Assembly (NCBI RefSeq): GCF_029076445.1
Contig: NZ_JARESG010000003.1
Location: 186,001-250,000 of the forward strand
Length of the DNA: 64,000 nt
Direction: 5' to 3'
Source of the DNA: Pseudarthrobacter naphthalenicus
GTDB taxonomy: Bacteria; Actinomycetota; Actinomycetes; Actinomycetales; Micrococcaceae
In this document: in pieces, positions 56,355-64,000 of the stretch
Numbering within the stretch: position 1 is the first letter of the stretch
Layout: each line of letters begins with the position of its first letter
The notes under the pieces: generated by a model
What the model saw: only the letters and a program-made list of their open reading frames with translations
Databases searched by the model: none
What the model was told of the DNA's origin: nothing
Translations under genes and position numbers: made by a program

Positions 56355-56365
56355 CCATTCAATGG
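56355..56365. promoter_or_regulatory. Palindrome before the pobR-like gene
   Basis: CCATT-C-AATGG lies 11 bases before the IclR start at 56376, around its ribosome-binding site. A possible autoregulatory site. Confidence 0.3.
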
Positions 56366-56375
56366 AAGGGCGGTC

Positions 56376-57131
56376 ATGGCTAATTCACTCTCCGGCGATT
56401 CCGTGGTGGACCGGGTAGTCCGGGTGATCTCCGCCTTTCCCGAAGGCGTCAGCAGCCTCCAGCTGTCCGACCTCGCGCACCGGGCGGGGCTGCCGCTCAC
56501 CACCACGCACCGGCTGGTGCGGCAGTTGGCTGCGCACGGTTTGCTGGAAACGGTCGACGGCGGTGCGGTGCGGCCGGGGCTGCGGCTGTGGGAGCTGGTC
56601 AACCGGAATTCACCCACGCTGGCGCTGCGGCAGGCTGCCATGCCGTTCATGGAAGACATCCAGCAGGTGCTGAACCAGAATGTGAACCTGGCGGTCCTGG
56701 ACGGCTGGGAAGCGCTCTTTGTGGAGCGGCTTTCCCGGCGCGGATCGGTGGCCAACAGGGCCCGGGTGGCCGGCCGGATGCCCGTCCATGTTTCCTCCGC
56801 CGGGCTCGCCCTCATGGCCCATCAGGACAAAGCCGTACAGGCCGCGTACCTCGGTCAGTTCTCGGATCCTGACGCCAGGGTGACGGGGGAGGCGGTGCGT
56901 GCCTTGCTCAGCGAGGCGGCCCATCAGGGCTTTGCCCAACTCGCGGGCGTGGTGGATCCGGACACCTGGGGCATAGCCGTCCCCGTGCTGGACGGCCGGC
57001 AGCGCGCCGTGGCCGCGCTCGGCGTCGTGGTTCCCCTGCGGGAGATGCGGCTCCAGGCCCTGGTGCCGGCCCTGCAAACCGCTGCCCGGGGTATCGCCCG
57101 CAGGCTTGGTGACGCCGCAATCCGGGATTAG
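56376..57131 (+). CDS. pobR: IclR-family regulator, PobR-like
   Basis: A 251-residue regulator. The HTH is LQLSDLAHRAGLPLTTTHRLVRQLAAHGLLETV; the effector domain starts near residue 80. GGAAGGG precedes the ATG at 56376. It is directly upstream of pobA on the same strand, with an IclR-type palindrome between them, so it probably controls pobA in response to 4-hydroxybenzoate. Confidence 0.85.
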   Translation: MANSLSGDSVVDRVVRVISAFPEGVSSLQLSDLAHRAGLPLTTTHRLVRQLAAHGLLETVDGGAVRPGLRLWELVNRNSPTLALRQAAMPFMEDIQQVLNQNVNLAVLDGWEALFVERLSRRGSVANRARVAGRMPVHVSSAGLALMAHQDKAVQAAYLGQFSDPDARVTGEAVRALLSEAAHQGFAQLAGVVDPDTWGIAVPVLDGRQRAVAALGVVVPLREMRLQALVPALQTAARGIARRLGDAAIRD

Positions 57132-57132
57132 A

Positions 57133-57147
57133 TTCCGTTGAACGGAA
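57133..57147. promoter_or_regulatory. IclR-type operator before pobA
   Basis: TTCCGTTGAACGGAA is a perfect 15-base palindrome starting two bases after the pobR-like stop and 106 bases before the pobA start. IclR regulators bind palindromes of this size (family knowledge). Confidence 0.6.
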
Positions 57148-57252
57148 AGAGTGTTACCGCAATCACGTTCCGGGCTGCACACTGATAGCCAGACGAACCA
57201 ATCACCGGCTCTGCAGATTGCCAGAGCCCCCGCAACGAAGCGAGGCCCAGCC

Positions 57253-58443
57253 ATGGCACAACGGAAAATCATCACCACCCAGGTGGCAATCATGGGCGCC
57301 GGCCCCGCCGGACTCATGCTCTCCCACCTCCTGGCCAAGGCCGGCATCGAATCCACCGTCATCGAGGTGCGCAGCCACAAGGAGATCTCCGAGACGGTCC
57401 GCGCCGGCATTTTGGAACACGGCACCGTCAACCTGCTCGTGGACAGCGGGGTCTCGGACCGGGTGCTGAGGGACGGCGACCGGCACGACGGCATCGAACT
57501 GCGTTTCAACGGCGAAAGCCACCGCATCGATTTCAAGGACCTCGTGGGCGAATCCGTCTGGCTCTACCCGCAGACGGACGTCTTCCTGGATCTCGCCGCC
57601 CGCAGGAAGGCCGACGGCGGCGACGTCCGGTACAGCGTCACCGACACCACCGTCCACGACCTCGAAGGCAAACCGAAGGTCTGGTTCACTGACGCCGACG
57701 GTGTTGAGTACGAGATCCAGACCGAGTTCCTGGTGGGCGCGGACGGTTCACGCAGCCACTGCCGCTTCCAGATCCCGGAAGCCCACCGCAAGTGGTACTT
57801 CCACGAGTACCCGTTCGCCTGGTTCGGCATCCTCGCCGAGGCCCCGCGCAGCTCCGACGAGCTCATCTACGCCAACTCGGACAACGGCTTCGCCCTGATC
57901 AGCCAGCGCACCGAGACCGTGCAGCGGATGTACTTCCAGTGTGACCCCAAGGAGAACGTGGCCGAGTGGGACGATGACCGGATCTGGGCCGAGTTCCGCA
58001 GCCGGGTCAACGGCAACGGCTTCGAGCTCAAGGAAGGCCCCGTCATCGACAAGATGGTGCTCCCGTTCCGCAGCTTTGTGCACACCCCCATGCGCTACGG
58101 CAACCTGTTCCTGGCCGGCGACGCCGCCCACACTGTTCCTCCCACCGGCGCCAAGGGCCTGAACCTGGCCATCCACGACGTCAAGATGCTTTTTGAGGGG
58201 CTGGAATCCTTCTACGGCAGCGGCTCCAGCGCCCTGCTGGACAGCTACGGAGACCGGGCGCTGGAGCGCGTCTGGAAGGCCCAGCAGTTCTCCTACTGGA
58301 TGACCACCATGCTCCACACCCCGGCTGACGCCGATGACTTCTCCCGTGCCCGCCAGCTCGGCGAGCTGAACTCGGTGGTCTCCTCCCGCCACGGCAGGGC
58401 TTACCTGGCCGAGGCGTACACCGGCTGGCCCGGAGGAAAGTAA
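57253..58443 (+). CDS. pobA: 4-hydroxybenzoate 3-monooxygenase
   Basis: A 396-residue FAD enzyme that makes protocatechuate from 4-hydroxybenzoate with NAD(P)H and O2. The FAD loop GAGPAG is at 15-20, the DG motif in LVGADGSRSHCR, and GDAAHTVPPTGAKGLNLAIHD starts near 289. ATG at 57253 gives the normal length. The product enters the pca operon located 8 kb upstream. Confidence 0.96.
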   Translation: MAQRKIITTQVAIMGAGPAGLMLSHLLAKAGIESTVIEVRSHKEISETVRAGILEHGTVNLLVDSGVSDRVLRDGDRHDGIELRFNGESHRIDFKDLVGESVWLYPQTDVFLDLAARRKADGGDVRYSVTDTTVHDLEGKPKVWFTDADGVEYEIQTEFLVGADGSRSHCRFQIPEAHRKWYFHEYPFAWFGILAEAPRSSDELIYANSDNGFALISQRTETVQRMYFQCDPKENVAEWDDDRIWAEFRSRVNGNGFELKEGPVIDKMVLPFRSFVHTPMRYGNLFLAGDAAHTVPPTGAKGLNLAIHDVKMLFEGLESFYGSGSSALLDSYGDRALERVWKAQQFSYWMTTMLHTPADADDFSRARQLGELNSVVSSRHGRAYLAEAYTGWPGGK

Positions 58444-58455
58444 GGCCGCCGCCGA

Positions 58456-59082
58456 CTAGGTGCCCAGGCGTCCGCCGGATGCCTCCAGGTAGCAGGACCC
58501 GCACAGGGATTCGTACCAGACGTCCTGGCCGTCGATGGCTACCTGGTCGCCATCGAACACCACGTCACTGCCGACGCGCCGGGTGTTGAAGATGGCTTTG
58601 CGGCCGCAGCGGCAGATCGTCTTGAGCTCCTCCAGCGTGTGGGCGACCTCCAGCAGCCGGCGTGACCCGGGGAAGGCGTGCGTCAGGAAATCGGTCCGGA
58701 TGCCGTAGGCGAGCACGGGGACGTTGTCCAGGATGGCGACGCGGAACAGGTCATCCACCTGTTCCGGGGTGAGGAACTGCGCCTCGTCCACCAGGAGGCA
58801 GGCCACCGGCTTCTGGTCCACGTGCTCCAGGAGGGCATCGGGGTCATCGCCGGCCGCGTGGGCGGCGAAGAGTTCCCGGACGGAGGTGCCCAGCGAGATC
58901 AGGAAATCCACGGACCGGGTCATTCCCAGCCGGGACACAATGTCGGTGTCGCCTTTGGTGTCCACGTCGGGTTTGGCCAACAGGACGCGCTGGCCGCGCT
59001 CCTCGTAGTTGAAGGCCACTTGCAGGAGTCCGGTGGATTTGCCGGAGTTCATGGCGCCGTAGCGGAAGTAGAGCTTGGCCAA
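58456..59082 (-). CDS. tdk: Thymidine kinase
   Basis: A 208-residue type II thymidine kinase of the salvage pathway. Walker A GAMNSGKST, the DEAQFLTPEQV segment and four zinc Cys (CRCGRKA and CGSCY) are present. The start is TTG at 59082, with AAAGGA six bases upstream; the upstream in-frame ATG would add a low-complexity extension. Confidence 0.95.
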   Translation of the reverse strand: MAKLYFRYGAMNSGKSTGLLQVAFNYEERGQRVLLAKPDVDTKGDTDIVSRLGMTRSVDFLISLGTSVRELFAAHAAGDDPDALLEHVDQKPVACLLVDEAQFLTPEQVDDLFRVAILDNVPVLAYGIRTDFLTHAFPGSRRLLEVAHTLEELKTICRCGRKAIFNTRRVGSDVVFDGDQVAIDGQDVWYESLCGSCYLEASGGRLGT

Positions 59083-59206
59083 GATGGTCCTTTCAATGGG
59101 TCCGGCTATCGATCTTATGCCGAAGCCCGGACTCCTTCGCCGAACGGCCGGGCGGCCGGGTGGTCCGCCAGACGCCGGACGCCGCCCGCTCAACGCGGCC
59201 AGTAGC

Positions 59207-61015
59207 TCACAGCCTGCCGGCGGGCAGCGGTGCGGCGTCGGGCACGGAGGCGGCCTCCGCCTCGGTCACCTCGACTGCCGGGCCGCCACGGCGTTTCCCG
59301 GAGGTGCGCGTGCCGCGCCGGCTGGACCGGCCGTAGACCAAGTACATGGTCAGGCCCGTGATGATCATCAGCAGGACGGTGTAGACAAACGTGTTTGCCA
59401 CGCCCTCCACCCCTTCGGCGCCGTCAGTGTTCGCCTTGATGACCAGGCCCAGCGGCTGGACCAGCGGATGGGCCAGGAAGATGGCCGTGTCGTAGTCATC
59501 CAGGAGGCTGTTGAAGTTCAACGCTGCAATGGCTGCCGCGGCGGGAAGCACCAGCGGCAGCAGGATCCGCCGGAAGACGTACAGGGTCTTCGCGCCCATG
59601 ATGGACGCGGCCTCCTCCAGCGAGGAGTTGACCGACGCGAAGGACGCCTTCAGCATGCGGAGCGTAAACGGGATCTTGACCGTCACGAACGCGATCAGCA
59701 GGATCACCGTGGTTCCGGTCAGCACAGCGCCGCCCACCAGGGGGTTGGGGTGGTCGTAGCTGAGGATAAGCCCCAGGGCGAGCAGCGCCGAGGGCAAGAC
59801 CCAGGGAATATGAAGGAGGTACTCGAACAGCGTGCTGACCCAGTTGCGGTACTTCTGCAGGAGGCGCGCCACAAACAGCAGCCCGCCCACCGCAATAATG
59901 GCGGCCAGCGCGCTGTAGACCACGCTGACGATGAAGGGACGCAGGCCGGATTCCTGCGTCAGGACGCGAACGTAGTTGTCCAGGGTCAGGCTGCCCGGCG
60001 AGAGTTGCCCGGTCTGGATGGCCGCCCCGTCAGCAAACGAATACAGCACAATCAGCAGCACCGGCAGCGTGTAGACAGCGAACAGGACGTAGGCGATCAC
60101 ATGCACGGCGACGTTGGCCGCCGGATTGGTGATCTGCTGCTTCTGCAAGGCGGAGGACACCTTTGATACCGAGAAGTAGGTGCCGCCCTTCTCGAGCCGG
60201 GTCATGACGGCCAGCATCAGGATGGTGGCCACCCCCAGGATGACAGCCAGCAGTGCCGCCAGATCGCGCGAAGTGGGGCTGTTGGTAAAGGTCAGGATCA
60301 TGGGCGTAATGGTCTGGAACTCGCGGCCGCCCAGGACCTGGGGTGCGCTGAGCGCTCCCAGCCCGGTCAGGAAGGACAGGATGGTGACGGCGAACAGCGT
60401 GGGCTTGAGCATGGGCAGCACCACCCTGCGCAGGATGGTCCACGTGGAGGCGCCCAGGTTCTTGGCCGCCTCGATGGTCTGGTAATCCACGCCTTTGAGG
60501 GCGTTGGCGACGAACAGCATGTGGTTGGTGGTGGTGGCGAACGTCATCACCACCAGGACCGCGAAGAAGCCGGAGAACCAGGCCGCGTCCATGCCCGGGA
60601 ACGCCTTAAGGAGCAGGGACGTGACAATTCCCTTGTCCCCGTAAATGAACTTGTACCCTGCAGCGAGCACGATACCGCCGTAGATGAAGGTGGAGGCGTA
60701 GCCCAGGAAAAGGATCCGGGAGCCACGGATCCTGAAGTAGTGGGTGACCAGGACGATGAAGATGCCCACCACATTCACGGTGATGGACAGCGCCACGGCG
60801 AGCATAAAGCTGTTGCCGAGGGATTTCATGGCGCGTTGGGAGGAGAAGAGCTTCTCCGCGGCCCGCCCGGAGAAGCTGCCGTCCGGGAAGAAGGTTGCCA
60901 TCAGGACGTTGAGGTTGGGCCAGACCAGGAACGCTGCGATGAACCAGGTCAGCACCGTTCCCACAATCAGGATGAAGGGGGATCGGAGCATGCCTTTCGT
61001 CGACGTCCCGCTCAT
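59207..61015 (-). CDS. ABC importer permease, fused double-domain (FbpB-like)
   Basis: A 602-residue membrane subunit with 12 or more helices and two copies of the permease domain in one chain. The ATPase-contact loops are visible in both halves: EAAKNLGASTWTILRRVVLPMLKP and EEAASIMGAKTLYVFRRILLPLVLP. This is the layout of ferric iron and related importers. The tail is a charged extension. The ATG at 61015 overlaps the ATPase stop by four bases. Confidence 0.92.
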   Translation of the reverse strand: MSGTSTKGMLRSPFILIVGTVLTWFIAAFLVWPNLNVLMATFFPDGSFSGRAAEKLFSSQRAMKSLGNSFMLAVALSITVNVVGIFIVLVTHYFRIRGSRILFLGYASTFIYGGIVLAAGYKFIYGDKGIVTSLLLKAFPGMDAAWFSGFFAVLVVMTFATTTNHMLFVANALKGVDYQTIEAAKNLGASTWTILRRVVLPMLKPTLFAVTILSFLTGLGALSAPQVLGGREFQTITPMILTFTNSPTSRDLAALLAVILGVATILMLAVMTRLEKGGTYFSVSKVSSALQKQQITNPAANVAVHVIAYVLFAVYTLPVLLIVLYSFADGAAIQTGQLSPGSLTLDNYVRVLTQESGLRPFIVSVVYSALAAIIAVGGLLFVARLLQKYRNWVSTLFEYLLHIPWVLPSALLALGLILSYDHPNPLVGGAVLTGTTVILLIAFVTVKIPFTLRMLKASFASVNSSLEEAASIMGAKTLYVFRRILLPLVLPAAAAIAALNFNSLLDDYDTAIFLAHPLVQPLGLVIKANTDGAEGVEGVANTFVYTVLLMIITGLTMYLVYGRSSRRGTRTSGKRRGGPAVEVTEAEAASVPDAAPLPAGRL

Positions 61016-62079
61016 GGCGCGGCCACTGCCTGGTCCTGCTTCTCCAAGGCCTTGCCGGTGTCCGGGTGGTACTGCAGCACGTGCCCGGGCTGGACGTAGA
61101 CGGTGGTTTGCGATCCTGCCGCCGGCTGCGCGACGCCGTCCTCCTTCACCAGCAGCCGGAGGTCCGCCCCATGGCTGCGCACAATGTAGCGGCTGTGCAG
61201 CCCGTGGTACGTGCGTGACACCACCTGCCCGGAAAGCCCGACGGCGGTGCCTCCGTTCGGGGGCTGCGTCAGTGACGCCTTTTCCACGCGGAGATAGGAG
61301 TTGGCGGCGGTGCTGAGCCCGGCGCCGGAGAGCCTGTTCAGTTCCGTGATGAATTCCGGGGTCAGCGGCGAGCTGTCACCGATGAAGTTGCACACAAATT
61401 CCGTGGCGGCATCATCGTAGATCGACTGCGGCGTCCCCACCTGCTCCACCACGCCCTTGTTGAAGACGGCCACCCTGTCACTCATGGCCAGGGCTTCGTC
61501 CTGGTCGTGGGTGACATAGACGGTGGTGATACCGAACTCGCTCTGCAGGTCCTTGAGCTGCTGCCGGAGCTGGTGCCTGAGCTTGGCGTCCAGGTTGGAC
61601 AGCGGCTCATCCAGCAGCAGGATTTTGGGCCGCAACACCAAGGCCCGGGCCACCGCGACACGCTGCTGCTGACCGCCGGACAGCTCGGCAACATTCTTAT
61701 GCAACTGGTCGTCGCTGAGCTCCACCCGGCGCGCGATGTCGCGCACCAGGTGGTCGGTCTCGGCGGATTTTTCCTTCCGGACCCGCAATCCGAAGGCAAT
61801 GTTCTCCCAGACGCTCATGCTCGGAAACAGCGCATAGTTCTGGAACACCATGCCCACCTGCCGCTTGTCGCTCGGCAGCCGGGTGACATTCTTCCCGTCC
61901 ACATGGACCGTACCGGCCGACGGTTCGATGAAGCCCGCCAACGTGCGTAACGCCGTCGTCTTCCCGCACCCGGAGGGGCCCAGCAGAGTGAAGAACTCGC
62001 CGGGTTTGACGTGCAGGTCGAGGTTCGGGATGGCTACGAAATCGCCGAACGTCACTTCAATGTTGTCGAGACGGATCAT
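61012..62079 (-). CDS. ABC importer ATP-binding protein (FbpC/PotA-like)
   Basis: A 355-residue ATPase. Walker A GPSGCGKTT is at 34-42, the signature LSGGQQQR is near 130, Walker B ends LLLLDEPLSNLD, and a TOBE-type domain fills the C-terminus from about 270. Substrate class: iron, polyamines, phosphonates or thiamine. It is followed directly by the fused permease. Confidence 0.93.
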   Translation of the reverse strand: MIRLDNIEVTFGDFVAIPNLDLHVKPGEFFTLLGPSGCGKTTALRTLAGFIEPSAGTVHVDGKNVTRLPSDKRQVGMVFQNYALFPSMSVWENIAFGLRVRKEKSAETDHLVRDIARRVELSDDQLHKNVAELSGGQQQRVAVARALVLRPKILLLDEPLSNLDAKLRHQLRQQLKDLQSEFGITTVYVTHDQDEALAMSDRVAVFNKGVVEQVGTPQSIYDDAATEFVCNFIGDSSPLTPEFITELNRLSGAGLSTAANSYLRVEKASLTQPPNGGTAVGLSGQVVSRTYHGLHSRYIVRSHGADLRLLVKEDGVAQPAAGSQTTVYVQPGHVLQYHPDTGKALEKQDQAVAAP

Positions 62080-62135
62080 GAGTTACCTGTCTGGATTGCG
62101 GGCTGGCCGGGGTGCGGGACGGTGCGGGGTGGCTC

Positions 62136-63221
62136 CTACTGCATGTATTCGAGCTCAATCTTCTCGACCCAGGAGCCCATGTTCTCCTGGACAAATCCCC
62201 AGTCGATGTCCTGCTGCTTCACGGTGGAGAAGAACTTGACCACCTCGGGGTTGGCCTGGGCGGCGGCAGCCTTGTTGACGGGCATGGAGTTGAACTTCTT
62301 GGCGAAGGCGCCCTGCACGTCGGCGCTGCCGAACCAGTCGATGAACTTCACTGCCTCAGCTTTTTTCTTGGTCCCCTTCACCAGGGAGATCTGTTCCACG
62401 GCGAGCGGAACGCCGACGGTCGGGATCACCGGTTCCACCTTGACGTTGAAGGACTTCTCACGCTCGGCAATGATCGATGAGGGCATCTGGCCCATGTCCA
62501 CCTCGCCCGAGGCGATCCGGGCGAAAAGGTCGGTCTTGGCCACGGCGGGGCTGCCGTTCCGGAAGTACTGTTCAACCTGCTTCCAGCCGTCGGCTGAAAT
62601 GCCCAGGTCGCCTGAGCTGTCCTTGTAGCGGGACAGGATGCCGGCGAAGACCAGCTGTGCCGTTGCGGTTCCCAGCCCTGTCACCCGCTCGTAGCGTGAC
62701 TTGAATTCGTCCTTGGTCCAGAGGTCGGTCCAGTCTTTCGGGGCCGCGCCGGCGCTGATCTTATCGGAGTTGTAACCCAGGAGGATGGCCTGCTTCACCA
62801 GCGGCCAGTAGGCCTTGCCGTCACCGTTGTCTCCTACCGCCGTATCCACTTCGCCTGCCCAGGCTGGCTCGAAGGGCTCCAGGGCACCTGCGGCCTTGAT
62901 CTGCGCGAAATACATGTTGTTCAGCCCGAAGGCGACATCAGCAATGGGGTTGTTCTTTTCCGCGATGAGTTTGTTCGTGGCATCTGCGCCGCCGGCCCCC
63001 ACCACTTCGATTTTGAAGCCCGCCTTGGCGGCCTCCGCGGTCCACCAGTCGCCGCGGCCCTCGCCGTTGGAGTTGGTGTAGACCACCAGCGTCTCACCGG
63101 AAGGAACAGTGGACGTGGACGACGGCTCACCGGATGCCGCGGGGGTTGCCGTGCCGGCACCACAGCCGGCCAGGAGGGTTACGGCCACGGTGGCGGCCAT
63201 CAAAGTCTGCAGTTTACGCAC
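62136..63221 (-). CDS. ABC importer solute-binding lipoprotein
   Basis: A 361-residue receptor. The lipobox is LLAGC with Cys20; a Ser/Thr/Pro-rich linker follows and then ETLVVYTNSNGEGRGDWW, the start of an SBP_bac_1-type fold. GTG start at 63221. It leads a three-gene importer operon. The iron-type tyrosines are not clear, so the substrate is open. Confidence 0.9.
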   Translation of the reverse strand: MRKLQTLMAATVAVTLLAGCGAGTATPAASGEPSSTSTVPSGETLVVYTNSNGEGRGDWWTAEAAKAGFKIEVVGAGGADATNKLIAEKNNPIADVAFGLNNMYFAQIKAAGALEPFEPAWAGEVDTAVGDNGDGKAYWPLVKQAILLGYNSDKISAGAAPKDWTDLWTKDEFKSRYERVTGLGTATAQLVFAGILSRYKDSSGDLGISADGWKQVEQYFRNGSPAVAKTDLFARIASGEVDMGQMPSSIIAEREKSFNVKVEPVIPTVGVPLAVEQISLVKGTKKKAEAVKFIDWFGSADVQGAFAKKFNSMPVNKAAAAQANPEVVKFFSTVKQQDIDWGFVQENMGSWVEKIELEYMQ

Positions 63222-63304
63222 GATCAGGACTCATTTCTGAACTTGGCTCGGAGCATTGTCCGGCAAGCCTATAGCTGGACTCGACACTTGGGGGCGTTAA
63301 AAGC

Positions 63305-63317
63305 TATCGATTCGATA
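63305..63317. promoter_or_regulatory. Palindrome upstream of the ABC importer operon
   Basis: TATCGA-T-TCGATA is a perfect 13-base palindrome 84 bases before the solute-binding protein start. Possible operator, with no adjacent regulator gene. The rest of 63222-63437 shows nothing else I can support. Confidence 0.35.
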
Positions 63318-63437
63318 AACAGCCCGGCTGTCTAGTCTGGTCCTTTCGCCGGAACGTTCAGGGCACAGTGCGTAAACGTGCGGTGAACGTTGGCGCTCTG
63401 CTGCGCCGGGGAGAGGATGCGGCGGGTCCCGCCGTCG

Positions 63438-63872
63438 TCAGTCCTGGTTCAGGGTTTCCGTGAGGTGATGGGTGGGGATGCGGTCCCGGTCATAGGTGAT
63501 CTCGGTGTAACCGTGCGGCTCCGGCTGGCCGGACGCGCTGAGGTTCACGAAGACGATCTGCTCAATGGTGAGGATGCTCTGGCGGGTGATCATGTTGCGG
63601 ACTTCGGCCCGCATGGTCAGGGAGGTGCGGCCGAACCGGGTGGCCGTCAGGCCCATCTCGATCAGGTCGCCCTGGACGGCCGAGCTGACGAAGTTGATTT
63701 CCGAGATGTACTTGGTCACCGCACGCCCGTTGCCGAGCTGGAGGATGGCATAGATGGCCGCTTCCTCGTCGATCCACTTCAGCAGGCTTCCGCCGAACAG
63801 CGTGCCGTTGGCGTTGAGGTCCTCCGGCCGCACCCATTTGCGCGTGCGGAAGGTGATGTCTGCTGGTTCCAT
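63438..63872 (-). CDS. Acyl-CoA thioesterase, single hotdog
   Basis: A 144-residue YciA-type thioesterase. RPEDLNANGTLFGGSLLKWIDEEAA contains the hotdog helix with the catalytic Asn/Asp set. It resembles one half of the 1708 gene. The ATG at 63872 starts close to the family start. The last 128 bases of the window (63873-64000) hold no gene that I can support. Confidence 0.9.
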   Translation of the reverse strand: MEPADITFRTRKWVRPEDLNANGTLFGGSLLKWIDEEAAIYAILQLGNGRAVTKYISEINFVSSAVQGDLIEMGLTATRFGRTSLTMRAEVRNMITRQSILTIEQIVFVNLSASGQPEPHGYTEITYDRDRIPTHHLTETLNQD

Positions 63873-64000
63873 ACGGCGAGGTTAGCCGAAGGGCCCCGCG
63901 GTACGCAGTCTTTGGCGGCTGTATGACGTCTGCCCGCCCCGGCCGTTCTGTGGCGCCCCGGGGCCTCAGGCCATGGCTGTGTGGGCTGCGCTGTGTGAGT

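Noticed and set aside
55400..56815. 471-codon minus-strand frame over the FUSC and IclR genes
   Set aside because: It spans two recognisable genes on the other strand and has no motif.

Overview
The window is GC-rich, gene-dense actinobacterial chromosome. GTG/TTG starts, ATGA/TGATG overlaps, an uninterrupted dnaB, an NHL-independent CsoR copper operon, a lone WXG100 protein and a DUF2277 gene all fit a soil Micrococcaceae of the Arthrobacter/Pseudarthrobacter type (inference from gene content; no search was run). No IS element, prophage, CRISPR array, rRNA or tRNA was seen.

Layout. 1-8450: dnaB behind a cluster of DnaA-box-like sites, then housekeeping and transport genes (acyl-CoA thioesterase, DoxX, MATE exporter, DUF308-like and small membrane proteins, a CGNR regulator divergent from an EamA exporter, WXG100, DUF2277). 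8535-11700: copper operon csoR-copZ-copA under two CsoR boxes. 11898-14201: universal stress protein, class F sortase and a proline-rich surface protein. 14487-16198: small protein, an Asp-box (BNR) beta-propeller and a MoaD/ThiS-like protein.

16294-34858 is the most unusual part. It reads as an island for O-methylated, lignin-derived aromatic acids. A Liv-type ABC importer could bring substrates in. Three LigM/DesA-like tetrahydrofolate-dependent O-demethylases would move methoxyl methyl groups to THF. MetF and PurU would oxidise and release that carbon as formate. An aldehyde dehydrogenase and a type I (VOC-fold) extradiol dioxygenase sit next to 4-oxalomesaconate tautomerase (GalD-like), 4-oxalomesaconate hydratase (GalB-like, PIG-L fold) and 4-carboxy-4-hydroxy-2-oxoadipate aldolase (GalC-like), which together lead from a gallate-type ring to pyruvate and oxaloacetate. 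A PadR and an FCD-GntR regulator flank it, and a TYGTNNMCAA motif recurs at three of its promoters.

34974-37050 holds a small protein, a membrane protein and an ATP-dependent DNA ligase (LigC type). 37167-50248 is a complete quinate/shikimate-protocatechuate-beta-ketoadipate block: MHS transporter, IclR regulator, shikimate dehydrogenase, dehydroshikimate dehydratase, pcaHG, pcaB, pcaD, pcaC, pcaF, pcaIJ and a PcaR-type regulator, with a PcaU-like binding motif upstream. 50361-53274 is a three-gene transhydrogenase, followed by a lipid kinase and an ACT-domain membrane protein. 55292-58443 holds an FUSC-type exporter, a PobR-like IclR regulator and pobA, which feeds 4-hydroxybenzoate into the pca block. 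58456-63872: thymidine kinase, a ferric/spermidine-type ABC importer and a second thioesterase.

So the window carries two different ring-cleavage routes side by side: intradiol protocatechuate cleavage and a putative extradiol 4-oxalomesaconate route. It also carries a dispersed palindromic repeat family (three copies) and a second, nested palindrome at gene ends.
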